A stretch of DNA of 64,000 nt from Paracoccus sp. (in: a-proteobacteria) (GCF_030538495.1 NZ_JAUNTW010000002.1:62001-126000); one strand, 5' to 3'; counted from the first letter of the stretch, positions 19,401 through 27,910 are shown. Made by a program: numbers and translations. The notes: generated by a model not told the origin, from the letters alone.

Positions 19401-19622
19401 GTGGCCTTTGTGATGATGCTGGTGGGCGCGACTTTGGCACTGGGCGCCTGGGCGCTGTGGTATGTCGCCACCAATTACGGCTGCGGATTTGGCAGCACTT
19501 CGGCGGGTCAATGCGATTGGGTGTGGCTGCGCGAATTGTTTAACGAACCATGGGCCGCGCCGTTCTGGATGGTCTTTATCGTCGGGGTCGTGCTGTTCAT
19601 CGCGGGATGGCGGCGGGGGTGA
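19401..19622 (+). CDS. Small two-helix membrane protein
   Basis: About 73 residues from a GTG at 19401 (or 69 from ATG 19413), with two hydrophobic helices (MMLVGATLALGAWALWYVA and WMVFIVGVVLFIAGW). Between them is a short hydrophilic stretch with two cysteines (GCGFGSTSAGQCDW) that could be oxidised on the periplasmic side. I do not recognise the family. Its TGA overlaps the start region of the next small membrane gene, so the two are likely translated together. Confidence 0.5.
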   Translation: MAFVMMLVGATLALGAWALWYVATNYGCGFGSTSAGQCDWVWLRELFNEPWAAPFWMVFIVGVVLFIAGWRRG

Positions 19623-19819
19623 TCCGGGTTGTGCTGATCGTTTTCGGCGTCGCGATTGCCGGGGTGGCGGTCGCGGGGCAAGCCTGCGCTTTTAGCGGTG
19701 TCTATGCAACGTCCGATTCGGTGCTGGCCGTGGCGATGACGCCCGACATCGCGGTGCTGTTCTGGCCGGTGTTCGCCTTGGGCGCGGGATTGGTGATTTG
19801 GGGCCTGCGGCGGTCTTGA
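19607..19819 (+). CDS. Small membrane protein, partner of the preceding gene
   Basis: About 70 residues from ATG 19607. A GTG at 19619 that forms a GTGA overlap with the preceding stop is an equally good start. Two hydrophobic segments (VVLIVFGVAIAGVAVAG and IAVLFWPVFALGAGLVIWGL) flank a short loop with one Cys. It is unrecognised. Its length, overlap and topology pair it with the gene before it; together they may form a small membrane complex, but this is inference only. Confidence 0.45.
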   Translation: MAAGVIRVVLIVFGVAIAGVAVAGQACAFSGVYATSDSVLAVAMTPDIAVLFWPVFALGAGLVIWGLRRS

Positions 19820-19849
19820 AATCGCGTTTTCAGTTTACATCTTATGAGG

Positions 19850-19927
19850 ACCGGAGGGCCACAAGGCGCCGGTTCACGCCCGCCCGAATGGGGGGCACAC
19901 CTGCATCGCTGTTGAAAGGATGTTGCT
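19850..19927 (+). promoter_or_regulatory. Probable ROSE-type RNA thermometer in the hsp20 leader
   Basis: The leader folds into successive hairpins. ACCGG/CCGGT with an inner GCC/GGC occupies 19850-19873. GCCC.CCC/GGGGGGC occupies 19878-19896. A 3' hairpin pairs GCATC (19903-19907) with GATGT (19919-19923). In the last one, TCGCT (19906-19910) faces the Shine-Dalgarno AGGA (19917-19920) with a G-G mismatch, which is the UYGCU:AGGA arrangement of ROSE elements. Such elements open on heating and let the ribosome bind. The gene it controls, a small heat-shock protein, is the usual ROSE target in alphaproteobacteria. Confidence 0.6.
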
Positions 19928-20377
19928 ATGCGAAATCTGGATCTGACCCCGCTTTATCGTGCCTCGGTCGGTTTTGACCGGTTGGCTGATATGATGGATC
20001 GCGCCTTGACCGCTGACGTCGCCGCGCCGACCTATCCCCCGTATAATATTGAAAAAACCGGCGATGATGCCTATCGCATCAGCATCGCCGTGGCGGGCTT
20101 TGCCGCCGATGATCTGAATGTCGAAATGCGCGACGGGGCCGTGATCGTGTCCGCCCGCAAGGCCGAAGATGATCAATCCCGCACCTATCTGCATCGCGGC
20201 ATCGCCACCCGCGCGTTCGAACGCAAATTCACGCTGGCCGATCATGTCCGCGTGGATGGGGCCAGCCATATCGACGGGATGCTGCATATCGACCTGATCC
20301 GCGAAATCCCCGAGGCGTTGAAACCGCGCCAGATCGCGATTGATAAGGTCGGGACCGTGGGCAAACTGAACGCCTGA
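19928..20377 (+). CDS. Small heat-shock protein, Hsp20 family
   Basis: A 149-residue IbpA-like chaperone. The N-terminal region has LYRASVGFDRLADMMDRAL. The alpha-crystallin domain (about 38-130) carries YPPYNIEKTGDDAYRISIAV, then ERKFTLADHVRVDGA and the DGMLHIDL motif that replaces the usual G.L.I. C-terminal extension is short and ends in DKVGTVGKLNA. It holds unfolding proteins in the cytoplasm under heat or oxidative stress. Expression is probably controlled by the leader structure described just upstream. Confidence 0.93.
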   Translation: MRNLDLTPLYRASVGFDRLADMMDRALTADVAAPTYPPYNIEKTGDDAYRISIAVAGFAADDLNVEMRDGAVIVSARKAEDDQSRTYLHRGIATRAFERKFTLADHVRVDGASHIDGMLHIDLIREIPEALKPRQIAIDKVGTVGKLNA

Positions 20378-20390
20378 TTGCGTCCCGCGA

Positions 20391-20442
20391 CCGCGGGGGG
20401 CCAGCCCCCCGCACCCCCCGGGATATTTCGACCAAGATGAAA
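20391..20442. repeat. Intergenic repeat copy A (AAATATCC/G-C hairpin family)
   Basis: On the reverse strand it reads CTTTCATCTTGG, then AAATATCCCGGGGGG, then the hairpin GCGGGGGG/CCCCCCGC (20393-20412). It lies between the convergent hsp20 and recR genes. Copy B at 37537-37657 shares the CTTTCATCTTGG prefix; copies C, D and E share the core only. Confidence 0.75.
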
Positions 20443-20443
20443 G

Positions 20444-20471
20444 GGCCGCCCGTTGAGTTGATCGGGCGGCC
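20444..20471. terminator. Strong stem-loop between hsp20 and recR
   Basis: GGCCGCCCG (20444-20452) pairs with CGGGCGGCC (20463-20471) over 9 bp, directly abutting the recR stop codon. Placed between convergent genes, it likely ends transcription, although a long T-run is absent. Confidence 0.6.
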
Positions 20472-21074
20472 TTAGAATTGGCGGCGGGCGCGCAGGGCGG
20501 CGGTGATCGTGCCGTCGTCCAGATAATCCAGTTCGCCGCCGATGGGGACGCCTTGGGCCAGTCCCGTGACCGTCACGCTGCTGCCGTCCAAGGCGTCGGC
20601 GATGTAATGCGCGGTTGTCTGGCCGTCCACCGTGGCGTTCAGGGCAAGGATAACTTCGCGGATGCGGTCGCTGTGGATGCGGGCGATCAGGGCGGGGATG
20701 CCCAGATCCTCGGGGCCGATGTCGTCCAGTGCCGACAGCGTGCCGCCCAGAACGTGATAGCGGCCCCGGAACGCGCCGCCGCGTTCCAAGGCCCACAGGT
20801 CGGACACATCTTGCACGACGCAGATTTCGCCCGTGGCCCGCGCGGGGTCGGTGCAGATCGCGCATTCGTCGCGGTCGGTGATGTTGCCGCAGGTCAGACA
20901 TTCGCGCGAATTGACCGCCACCCGGTCCAGCAGCGACGCCAGTTGCGCCATTTGCGCATGGCGTTTGCGGATCAGATGCAGCACCACGCGCCGGGCCGAG
21001 CGCGGACCCAGACCGGGCAGCCGCGCCATCAGCGCGATCAGCGCCTGAATGTCGTCGCTGCCCGTGTCCTGCAT
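20472..21074 (-). CDS. recR: Recombination mediator RecR
   Basis: A 200-residue protein with the RecR order: an N-terminal helix-hairpin-helix ([18 protein letters not shown]), a four-cysteine zinc finger ([16 protein letters not shown]), and a Toprim domain ([14 protein letters not shown], then [17 protein letters not shown]). It acts with RecO and RecF to load RecA at single-strand gaps. It overlaps ebfC by one base (TGATG) and is the last gene of dnaX-ebfC-recR, the standard order. Confidence 0.97.
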   Translation of the reverse strand: MQDTGSDDIQALIALMARLPGLGPRSARRVVLHLIRKRHAQMAQLASLLDRVAVNSRECLTCGNITDRDECAICTDPARATGEICVVQDVSDLWALERGGAFRGRYHVLGGTLSALDDIGPEDLGIPALIARIHSDRIREVILALNATVDGQTTAHYIADALDGSSVTVTGLAQGVPIGGELDYLDDGTITAALRARRQF

Positions 21075-21418
21075 CAGAACGGCATTTTCATGCCCGCAGG
21101 CAAGCCCAAGCCTTCGGTCATTTTCGCCATTTCCGACTGCATTTTTTCATCGGCCAGACGCTGCGCCTCTTTGACGGCGGCGAGGATCAGATCCTCGACC
21201 ACCTCTTTTTCCGACGGCACAAAGATCGACGGGTCGATGTCCAAGGCGGTCAGTTCGCCCTTGGCGGTGCAGGTCGCGCGCACCAGACCCGCGCCGGATT
21301 CGCCGGTGACGGTCAGACGGCCCAGATCCTCTTGCATCTGGCCCATTTTTTCCTGCATGTCTTTGGCGGCTTTCATCATCTTGGCCATATCGCCCAGACC
21401 GCCCAAACCTTTCAGCAT
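21074..21418 (-). CDS. ebfC: YbaB/EbfC family nucleoid-associated protein
   Basis: A 114-residue small DNA-binding protein. An N-terminal helix ([19 protein letters not shown]) is followed by the family's strand region ([21 protein letters not shown]) and a C-terminal helix ([20 protein letters not shown]). The family forms homodimers that coat or bend DNA. It lies 3 bases after dnaX and is joined to recR, so the three are co-transcribed. Confidence 0.95.
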   Translation of the reverse strand: MLKGLGGLGDMAKMMKAAKDMQEKMGQMQEDLGRLTVTGESGAGLVRATCTAKGELTALDIDPSIFVPSEKEVVEDLILAAVKEAQRLADEKMQSEMAKMTEGLGLPAGMKMPF

Positions 21419-21421
21419 TGC

Positions 21422-23185
21422 TTAATCCTCATCTTCAAAGGGATCCCATTCCTCAACTTCGGCGACCGGGCCTTCGGTTCCCTCATGCGGGTTTTCTGAT
21501 CCTTGGGCCAGAATTTCGATCGAGGGTGGCGGAGCGGCGCGGGTGATGGTTTTGATCTGCGCGCCGGGAAACGCGGCCAGCACCTGTTGCACCATCGGCA
21601 GGGTCAGGGCGCGTTCGTGATCGGCCCGTTCCTGCGCCTGACGGGTTTCCGCAATCGTGGGCGCGCCGCCGTCATTCACCACGCTGACGCCCCAGCGGGT
21701 ATTGGTCCAGCCGCGCAGACGGTCCGACAGACGTTGCGCCAGATCGGCGGGCGCGTCCGAGCGGGGTTCAAATTCAATCCGGCCGGGGCTGTATTTGACC
21801 AAGGCCACATGCCGTTCGACCAAGACCAGCAGGGTCATGTCCCGCATCCGGCGGATCAGCTCTACCACCGACCCGAAATCGGGATAGGTGGCGATGATCT
21901 GCGGTTCAACCGCCAAGGCAGTGGCCCCGACCGAGACCGGCGCCGTCCGAGCCGCGCGCATCTGCGGACCCGCAGGTGCTGCGCCCTGTATCGCCGGGCC
22001 GCGCGCAAATTCGCCCGCCGATTGCGCCTGTTGCACGCGGCGGATCAGCGCATCGGGATCGGGCAGGTCGGCCATATGCGTCAGCCGGATGATCGCCATT
22101 TCGGCGGCCATCATGGCGTTTGGCGCGGCTGATACCTCTTCCAACGATTTCAGCAGCATCTGCCACATGCGCGACAGAATCCGCATGGCCAGTTTGTCGC
22201 CCAATTCGCGGCCCCGGCGGCGTTCATCGGGCGACACGGTGGGATCATCGGCGGCGTCGGGGGTGATTTTAACGACGGAAATCCAGTGCGTCACCTCGGC
22301 CAGATCGCGCAGCACGGCGACGGGATCGGCGCCATCGGCATATTGCATCTGCAATTCGGTCAGCGCCGCTGCGGCATCGCCGCGCATGATCATGTCGAAC
22401 AGATCAATCACGCGGCCACGATCGGCCAGCCCCAGCATGGCGCGGACCTGTTCGGCATTCGTTTCGCCCGCGCCGTGGCTGATGGCCTGATCCAAGAGGC
22501 TGGTGGCGTCACGGGCCGAGCCTTCCGCCGCGCGGGTGATCAGCGCCAGAGCGTCATCGGTGATCTGCGCGCCCTCGGCCCCGGCGATGCGGCGCAGCAG
22601 GGCGATCATCACCTCGGGTTCGATGCGGCGCAGGTCGAAACGCTGGCAGCGCGACAGGACCGTCACCGGCACTTTGCGAATTTCGGTGGTGGCAAAGATG
22701 AATTTCACATGCGGGGGCGGTTCTTCCAGCGTTTTCAACAGCGCGTTAAAGGCACTGGTGGACAGCATGTGAACTTCGTCGATGATATAGATTTTATACC
22801 GCGCCGAGGCCGCACGATAGTGAACCGAATCAATGATTTCGCGGATGTCGTTGACACCGGTTCGGCTGGCGGCGTCCATTTCCAGCACGTCCACATGCCG
22901 ACCGTCAGTAATGGCGGTGCAATGTTCGCAGCTGCCGCAGGGTTCGGTGGTGGGGCCGCCCTGACCATCGGGACCGATGCAGTTCATCCCCTTGGCGATG
23001 ATGCGGGCCGTGGTGGTTTTGCCAGTCCCGCGAATCCCCGTCATGATGAAGGCCTGCGCGATACGATCCGCAGCAAAGGCGTTTTTCAGGGTGCGCACCA
23101 TGGCATCCTGACCCACCAGATCGGCAAAGGTTTCGGGCCGGTATTTGCGGGCCAGAACCTGATATATGTGCGGCGTTTCGGTCAT
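21422..23185 (-). CDS. dnaX: DNA polymerase III subunit gamma/tau
   Basis: A 587-residue clamp-loader subunit. The start MTETPHIYQVLARKYRPETF is the family N-terminus, so 34 in-frame codons upstream are discarded. Walker A is GIRGTGKTT, zinc cysteines lie in CGSCEHC, and the sensor region is LLKTLEEPPPHVKFIFATTE. Domain III ends near residue 370. The C-terminal third is the tau-specific part, ending with an acidic tail (EEWDPFEDED). I see no obvious slippery A/T-rich frameshift site for making gamma. It is followed by ebfC and recR. Confidence 0.97.
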   Translation of the reverse strand: MTETPHIYQVLARKYRPETFADLVGQDAMVRTLKNAFAADRIAQAFIMTGIRGTGKTTTARIIAKGMNCIGPDGQGGPTTEPCGSCEHCTAITDGRHVDVLEMDAASRTGVNDIREIIDSVHYRAASARYKIYIIDEVHMLSTSAFNALLKTLEEPPPHVKFIFATTEIRKVPVTVLSRCQRFDLRRIEPEVMIALLRRIAGAEGAQITDDALALITRAAEGSARDATSLLDQAISHGAGETNAEQVRAMLGLADRGRVIDLFDMIMRGDAAAALTELQMQYADGADPVAVLRDLAEVTHWISVVKITPDAADDPTVSPDERRRGRELGDKLAMRILSRMWQMLLKSLEEVSAAPNAMMAAEMAIIRLTHMADLPDPDALIRRVQQAQSAGEFARGPAIQGAAPAGPQMRAARTAPVSVGATALAVEPQIIATYPDFGSVVELIRRMRDMTLLVLVERHVALVKYSPGRIEFEPRSDAPADLAQRLSDRLRGWTNTRWGVSVVNDGGAPTIAETRQAQERADHERALTLPMVQQVLAAFPGAQIKTITRAAPPPSIEILAQGSENPHEGTEGPVAEVEEWDPFEDED

Positions 23186-23396
23186 ATGGCCCCTTATGTG
23201 CCGCGACACTTTAGCCGCGCCAGCCCCGCGCCGCAACGGTGTGTTGGCGATCTTTTGGCGTTTTAATTGGCGTGATCTTCCACGCAATTAATACGAATAA
23301 GTGGCATATTTAGATAAAATGCTTTGCAATAACAGTTTTGTGATTTTGGAAATATCGAATACACGAATGTCATGAATAGCATCCTGAGGTAATGCA

Positions 23397-23774
23397 ATGA
23401 AATGTTACGTTTTTCTTATCGCGGCTTTGGCGGTTTCTGGTTGCGCAACCATTACACGCGGCACGAATGAAGTGTTGGTGGTGAATTCTACGCCGCAGGG
23501 CGCGCAGGTTAAGTTAAGCGACGGTCAAACCTGTCTTAGCACGCCTTGCTCGTTCAAAATGCCCCGCAAATCCGAAGTGAATGTTCTGGTGACCAAAGAT
23601 CGCTGTGATCATCGTCAGGTGCGCGTCACCAATCGGGTGTCGGGTGGCGGCGGTGCGGCTATGGCCGGGAACCTTGTGCTGGGTGGAATCATCGGGGCCG
23701 GTGTCGATGCCGCCAACGGCGCGACGCTGGAACTGATCCCCAACCCGGTTGAAGTGACACTGGACTGTAAATAA
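23397..23774 (+). CDS. Small lipoprotein with PEGA-like fold features
   Basis: A 125-residue protein with a lipoprotein signal (LIAALAVSGC, Cys16) followed by ATITRGTNEVLVVNSTPQGA. The segment NSTPQGAQVKLSDGQTC with a later CSFKMPR resembles the PEGA motif of surface proteins. A Gly-rich hydrophobic stretch (GGGGAAMAGNLVLGGIIGAG) may span or insert in a membrane, and the C-terminus VEVTLDCK holds a last Cys. The upstream 200 bases and the first part of the gene are clearly richer in A/T than the surroundings. GAGGT precedes the ATG. Function unknown. Confidence 0.7.
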   Translation: MKCYVFLIAALAVSGCATITRGTNEVLVVNSTPQGAQVKLSDGQTCLSTPCSFKMPRKSEVNVLVTKDRCDHRQVRVTNRVSGGGGAAMAGNLVLGGIIGAGVDAANGATLELIPNPVEVTLDCK

Positions 23775-23784
23775 AGGGGAAAAT

Positions 23785-23886
23785 GGGTGAGAGGCTGGAC
23801 AACGACCCAAACGGGACTCGTTACGGCTGCTTCCTTCCGGACCTGACCGGGTTGGCGAGGCGCCTGCCCGCGCCAACCTCTCGCCC
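23785..23886 (-). ncRNA. ffs: Signal recognition particle RNA, small bacterial type (4.5S)
   Basis: On the reverse strand the ends GGGCGAGAGG and CCTCTCACCC pair to close one long hairpin. The tip carries the SRP signature GGTCAGGTCCGGAAGGAAGC, which includes the asymmetric-loop bases and the GGAA tetraloop that Ffh binds. It is about 102 nt, the usual small-SRP size. With Ffh it targets nascent membrane proteins to the Sec/YidC system. It sits near dnaX, as in related genomes. Overlapping open frames on the other strand are spurious. Confidence 0.95.
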
Positions 23887-23921
23887 TTCAGATAACAATG
23901 CGGGGCGCGGGATGCAAGGGG

Positions 23922-25715
23922 TCACAGGGTCAAACGGTAATGCTGAAACCCGTCGGGCTGCCGCCCCAGATCGTCCAGCGGCACCGGCAACCCGTCGCGA
24001 TGCGCGGCGCTGTCGGGGCTGGACCGCACCACCACCGAGGTTCCGGGCATAGGGCGGAACAGCCAATGCGCCATTTCGGGCACCGCAATGCGCCGCCGCC
24101 GCCGGAAATAGCGGGCCAGCAGGTCGGGCATGGACTCGCCGTCTTCGACGATGATCTGCGCGCGATCCACCAGATCGGCATAAAGGCCATAACGCGCCAG
24201 CCGGAATGAATTTGTCGCCACGGCAAATCGCTGGTCGGGGTCGATCTCGGCCCCGTTCCAGCGCAGACCGCGCACGCGCCCCGGCCCGCCGATCCGATCG
24301 CCGCTGACCGTGAACTGCGCCGGTTGCGACAGGTCGATGGACCATGTCACGCCCTCGATCACGTCGAAATTATAGGCCGGGAAATCCGTGTCGCAGAGCG
24401 GCGAATCAACCGCGCCGGGGGTGATCTGGTGAAACATCCCCGCCGCGCGCTCCAGCCATTCGCGCAGCTGCGCTCCGGTCAGAATCAGCGCGGCAAAGCG
24501 ATTCGGAAAGCTGTAGAGATCCGCCAGATCGCGATTGGTGATCGCGCCGGGCTGGACATGGGTATAGTGATCCGGCCCGCCACGTCCCCCCGCCCGAAAC
24601 GGCGCGGCGGCGGACAAAACCGGCAAGCCTGCCCCGGCCGTTCCGCGCAGCGAATGGCGCAGATGCCAGCGTTGTGCCATATTGACCAAGCGCAGCCCGG
24701 CATCATGACCCAGCGTGCTGAAAAAGCTGTTCAACGGCGTGGCGCAATGCCCGACGACGCGGGCCAGATCGCGCACGGTCTGGCGATGCGCGGCTTTGGT
24801 GATCTGGGTCACGGTGGCGGCGGGGCGCGCGGCCTGCGTCACCGCCACGCAGCGGGCAGATGCGGCGTCAACGCGCAGGCGGCCATCGGGCGACGCGGCA
24901 AGGCGCAGATCAATCACCCCCACATGCGACCCGCCATAGCCCGGCATGACCAGCGGCGCCGCGCCCGACGCAACGGTCACATCGCCCGCCGGCGGCAACA
25001 CCGCGTGACTGTGGCCCGCAATCACGGCGTCAATCTGCGCCATATGCGCCAGCACAGCGGCGGCGTTTTCCATCCGGGGCCGATGCTCGGACGCGCCGAT
25101 CCCGCTATGGGCCAGGGCGATCACGACATCCGCGCCTTGGTCACGCAGCTGCGGCACAATCTCGCGCGCGGTGTCAATCATGTCGTCGCAATGAATGAAC
25201 CGCGCCAGATCGCGGTCCCAGTCGGCGGTCTGCGGCGGCGTGAGTCCTATTACTGCAATCTTGACCTCTGGAACGCGGCCATCCGCCACCGGCAGGCGGC
25301 GCTTCAGCCACGCCACGCCGCCAAAGCCCGGCCCTTTGGTGACGCGCAAATTCGCCGCCAGCATCGGAAACCGCGCCTGTCCGGCGGCGTGGCGCAGATA
25401 GCTGAGGCCATAGTTGAAATCATGATTGCCCAGCGACGCCGCGTCATAGCCCATGACATTCATCGCCTGAATCACCGGGTTTGGGTCTTTGGGGTCCAGT
25501 TTTACGCGGCGCAGGATCGCATCGGCTAAGGGCGTGCCTTGCAGAAAATCGCCGTTATCCAGCAACACCGAACCGGGCGCGCCCTGACGCAGGCCCGAAA
25601 TGACCGTCGCGGCGCGGGCCAGACTGCCAGTGCGCGCAGGCTCACCCCGGAAATAGTCATAGGGCAGCAGGCGCATATGAATATCGGTCGTTGCCAGGAT
25701 ACGGAGAAGGGCCAT
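23922..25715 (-). CDS. 5'-nucleotidase / 2',3'-cyclic phosphodiesterase family metallophosphoesterase
   Basis: A 597-residue protein. The metallophosphoesterase domain (about 1-280) shows ATTDIHMRLLPYDYF, LLDNGDFLQGTPLAD, SLGNHDFNYGL and AHSGIG...GHSHA, the five metal-binding blocks. The C-terminal 5'-nucleotidase domain shows FPNRFAALILTGAQLREWLE and YNFDVIEGVTWSIDLS. It is like CpdB/UshA but has no signal peptide, so it may be cytoplasmic or exported by another route. The ATG at 25715 follows GGAAAG; a TTG three codons upstream is less likely. It stands alone between the SRP RNA and an AT-rich intergenic region. Confidence 0.88.
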   Translation of the reverse strand: MALLRILATTDIHMRLLPYDYFRGEPARTGSLARAATVISGLRQGAPGSVLLDNGDFLQGTPLADAILRRVKLDPKDPNPVIQAMNVMGYDAASLGNHDFNYGLSYLRHAAGQARFPMLAANLRVTKGPGFGGVAWLKRRLPVADGRVPEVKIAVIGLTPPQTADWDRDLARFIHCDDMIDTAREIVPQLRDQGADVVIALAHSGIGASEHRPRMENAAAVLAHMAQIDAVIAGHSHAVLPPAGDVTVASGAAPLVMPGYGGSHVGVIDLRLAASPDGRLRVDAASARCVAVTQAARPAATVTQITKAAHRQTVRDLARVVGHCATPLNSFFSTLGHDAGLRLVNMAQRWHLRHSLRGTAGAGLPVLSAAAPFRAGGRGGPDHYTHVQPGAITNRDLADLYSFPNRFAALILTGAQLREWLERAAGMFHQITPGAVDSPLCDTDFPAYNFDVIEGVTWSIDLSQPAQFTVSGDRIGGPGRVRGLRWNGAEIDPDQRFAVATNSFRLARYGLYADLVDRAQIIVEDGESMPDLLARYFRRRRRIAVPEMAHWLFRPMPGTSVVVRSSPDSAAHRDGLPVPLDDLGRQPDGFQHYRLTL

Positions 25716-25754
25716 TCTTTCCAATGGGTTAATGGGTTTGATCGAAAACTGATG

Positions 25755-25821
25755 AGTGGTAAAATTTTTAATTTTTCATCACTTACCACTGTAAGCCCCC
25801 AGAATGAAAGGCGATTCTGGG
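25755..25821. promoter_or_regulatory. Two inverted repeats in an AT-rich divergent promoter region
   Basis: AGTGGTAA (25755-25762) is repeated in inverted form as TTACCACT (25783-25790) across an A/T-rich 20-base spacer. CCCAGAAT (25798-25805) and ATTCTGGG (25814-25821) form a second stem-loop followed by CTTTT. The first looks like an operator or promoter element. The second resembles a weak terminator. Both lie between the divergent phosphoesterase and SRPBCC genes. Confidence 0.5.
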
Positions 25822-25932
25822 CTTTTGGCGTATTTTTCCTGTTTTCGTCCGGCGCAGGGCAAACTAAAAGATACGTTAACTTTTCTGTCCTATGCTGAAA
25901 TGAACAGGCGGGCATTTACTGAGCAGGCTTAG

Positions 25933-26388
25933 ATGAAATTTTCAACACGTATCGACACAGACCTGTCCGCCAATCAGCTGTTTGACGCAACAGCGCGATT
26001 CGAACGGATCGAACGGTATCTGACGGCCAATGGCGTGGATGTGCGGCGCATCGACCCCGCGCAAGAGGTGGGCGTTGTGCGTGGCTGGAACCTGACCTTT
26101 GATTTTCGCGGTGCGCCGCGTGATGTGCGTCTGGTTCTGACGCGGCATGATCGCCCGCAGCTGATGACCCTGATGGGGCAGGGTGATCTGCTGGATGTGC
26201 AGATCGACATTTCGTTTATCGCCCTGTCACGGTCGCGCGCGCGGATGATGTTTGAAATGGACCTGCGCCCCCGTGGCATGAAGGCGCGGCTGATTCTGCA
26301 AACCGCCAAGCTGCGCAAAAAGCGGCTGGACAACAAATTTGTCCGCCGCGTGACGGATTTTTCGCGCTTTATGCAGGAAAACCTGTGA
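25933..26388 (+). CDS. SRPBCC (START-like) family protein
   Basis: A 151-residue protein beginning MKFSTRIDTDLSANQLFDA, the start strand and helix of a polyketide-cyclase-like fold, with SFIALSRSRARMMFEMDLRP in the C-terminal half. The end is basic (KLRKKRLDNKFVRRV). This type of protein often binds a hydrophobic ligand, but no ligand or catalytic residue can be named. It ends 7 bases before the convergent pheA stop. Homologues seem limited to this bacterial group, from memory of the pattern rather than a search. Confidence 0.65.
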   Translation: MKFSTRIDTDLSANQLFDATARFERIERYLTANGVDVRRIDPAQEVGVVRGWNLTFDFRGAPRDVRLVLTRHDRPQLMTLMGQGDLLDVQIDISFIALSRSRARMMFEMDLRPRGMKARLILQTAKLRKKRLDNKFVRRVTDFSRFMQENL

Positions 26389-26395
26389 CCCTGCG

Positions 26396-27247
26396 TTATT
26401 CTGCGACCAATTGCGTTTCGCGCAGGGGATCGGCGGGATAGGTTCCCAGAATTTCCAGCATCGACGTGAAATAACGCAATTCGTCCAAGGCGCGTTTGAC
26501 ATGGGCGTCGTCGGGGTGGCCTTCGATATCGGCATAGAACTGCGTCGCCATGAACACGCCATCCACCATATAGCTTTCCAATTTGGTCATGTTCACGCCA
26601 TTGGTCGCGAATCCCCCCATGGCCTTATACAGCGCGGCGGGGATGTTGCGGACGCGGAACACGAAACTGGTCAGCATTTTATCGGCGCGGCGCGAATAAT
26701 CGGGTTCGCGCGACATGATCAGGAATCGGGTGGTGTTGTTCTGGCGATCTTCGATTTCGTTGGCCAGAGCCTCTAACCCATAGATTTCCCCGGCCAGAGG
26801 CGCAGCCAAGGCGGCCAGCGACGGATTGCCGCGGGCGGCGACCTCTTTGGCGGAACCGGCGGTGTCGGCGCCGGTGACGGGCTGGATGCCGTGCTGGCGC
26901 AGGAAGCCGCGGCATTGGCCCAAAAGGACGGTGTGGCTCATGGCCTGTTGCACGTCGGCCAAGGGCGTGCCGGGGACGGCCAGCAGGCTGATGTGAACGC
27001 GCACAAACGACTCATTTATAATGTGCAGACCGGATTCGGGCAGCAAATGATGGATGTCCGCCACCCGGCCATAGGTCGAGTTTTCAACCGGCAGCATCGC
27101 CAGATCGGCGTCGCCGGTGCGCACGGCCTCGATCACGTCTTCGAAGGTGGCGCAGGGCATGGCCTGCATATCGGGCCGGGCGGCATGGCAAGCCTGATGG
27201 CCATAAGCGCCGATTTCCCCCTGAAACGCGATGCGATGTGTTGTCAT
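26396..27247 (-). CDS. pheA: Prephenate dehydratase
   Basis: A 283-residue monofunctional enzyme that converts prephenate to phenylpyruvate in phenylalanine synthesis. The catalytic domain has FQGEIGAYGHQAC, MLPVENSTYGRV, ADTAGSAKEVA and NNTTRFL with the catalytic Thr of TRF. The C-terminal ACT domain (FRVRNIPAALYKAMGGFATNG) should sense phenylalanine; the usual ESRP of that domain reads ESYMVDG here. The ATG at 27247 fits the family; 29 codons of upstream frame are not family-like. It is divergent from cycM, with 119 bases between the starts. Confidence 0.95.
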   Translation of the reverse strand: MTTHRIAFQGEIGAYGHQACHAARPDMQAMPCATFEDVIEAVRTGDADLAMLPVENSTYGRVADIHHLLPESGLHIINESFVRVHISLLAVPGTPLADVQQAMSHTVLLGQCRGFLRQHGIQPVTGADTAGSAKEVAARGNPSLAALAAPLAGEIYGLEALANEIEDRQNNTTRFLIMSREPDYSRRADKMLTSFVFRVRNIPAALYKAMGGFATNGVNMTKLESYMVDGVFMATQFYADIEGHPDDAHVKRALDELRYFTSMLEILGTYPADPLRETQLVAE

Positions 27248-27366
27248 AAAAGCAGCCTGTTGGTCCAAAAATTGGCGTTCAGGGGTAACTATACCTTGAT
27301 CCCGCAAAGCGAAAGCGGATAGATACGCCACCAATTGACGAGCTTACCGAAACGGGGACCGCACGC

Positions 27367-27885
27367 ATGTTCAATACGATGACTGTGACCAAAGCCGCCG
27401 GCGCGATTATCGGGTCGCTGCTGTTTCTGATGCTGGTGGGCTGGGCTGCCAGTGGGTTGTATAGCGTGGGCCATGACGGCCATGGCGACGACCACGCCCA
27501 GGCTTACACGATTCCCGTCCCGGAAACCGGCGGCGCGGCGGCGGCTGAACCCGAACCCGTCGATGTGGCGGCGCTGATCGCGCAGGCCGATCTGGCGCGC
27601 GGGGAACGTGAATGGGCGAAATGCCGGTCGTGCCACCAGCTGAACGGCAATGACGGCGTGGGTCCGCACCTGAACGGCGTCGTGAACCGCGACAAAGCCG
27701 CAGTTGCCGGGTTCAACTATTCGTCGGCCGCGCAGAACGCGCCGGGCGAATGGACGCCGGAAAACCTGTTCGGCTTTATCGAAAACCCGCGCGGTTACAT
27801 GCCCGGCACCACCATGTCGTTCGCCGGTATCCGCGACGCACAGGCGCGCGCCGATCTGATCGCGTTCCTTGAAACGCAAAACTGA
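27367..27885 (+). CDS. cycM: Membrane-anchored cytochrome c552
   Basis: A 172-residue protein with an N-terminal uncleaved signal anchor (GAIIGSLLFLMLVGWAASGLY), an acidic, proline-rich spacer, and a class I cytochrome c domain from about residue 70. The haem attachment site is CRSCH and the distal ligand Met is in MPGTTMSFAG. In Paracoccus this protein carries electrons from the bc1 complex to the aa3 oxidase on the periplasmic face. The gene is divergent from pheA, an arrangement shared with related genomes. A terminator follows. Confidence 0.93.
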   Translation: MFNTMTVTKAAGAIIGSLLFLMLVGWAASGLYSVGHDGHGDDHAQAYTIPVPETGGAAAAEPEPVDVAALIAQADLARGEREWAKCRSCHQLNGNDGVGPHLNGVVNRDKAAVAGFNYSSAAQNAPGEWTPENLFGFIENPRGYMPGTTMSFAGIRDAQARADLIAFLETQN

Positions 27886-27910
27886 TCCGGCCACAGCCCG
27901 GATGATGCAG

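Noticed and set aside
23783..24052. 89-codon frame overlapping the SRP RNA
   Set aside because: It lies across a highly structured RNA gene and has no protein-like features.
24324..25529. Open frame of about 400 codons opposite the phosphoesterase gene
   Set aside because: Arg/His-rich text with no motif. The metal-binding motifs are on the other strand.
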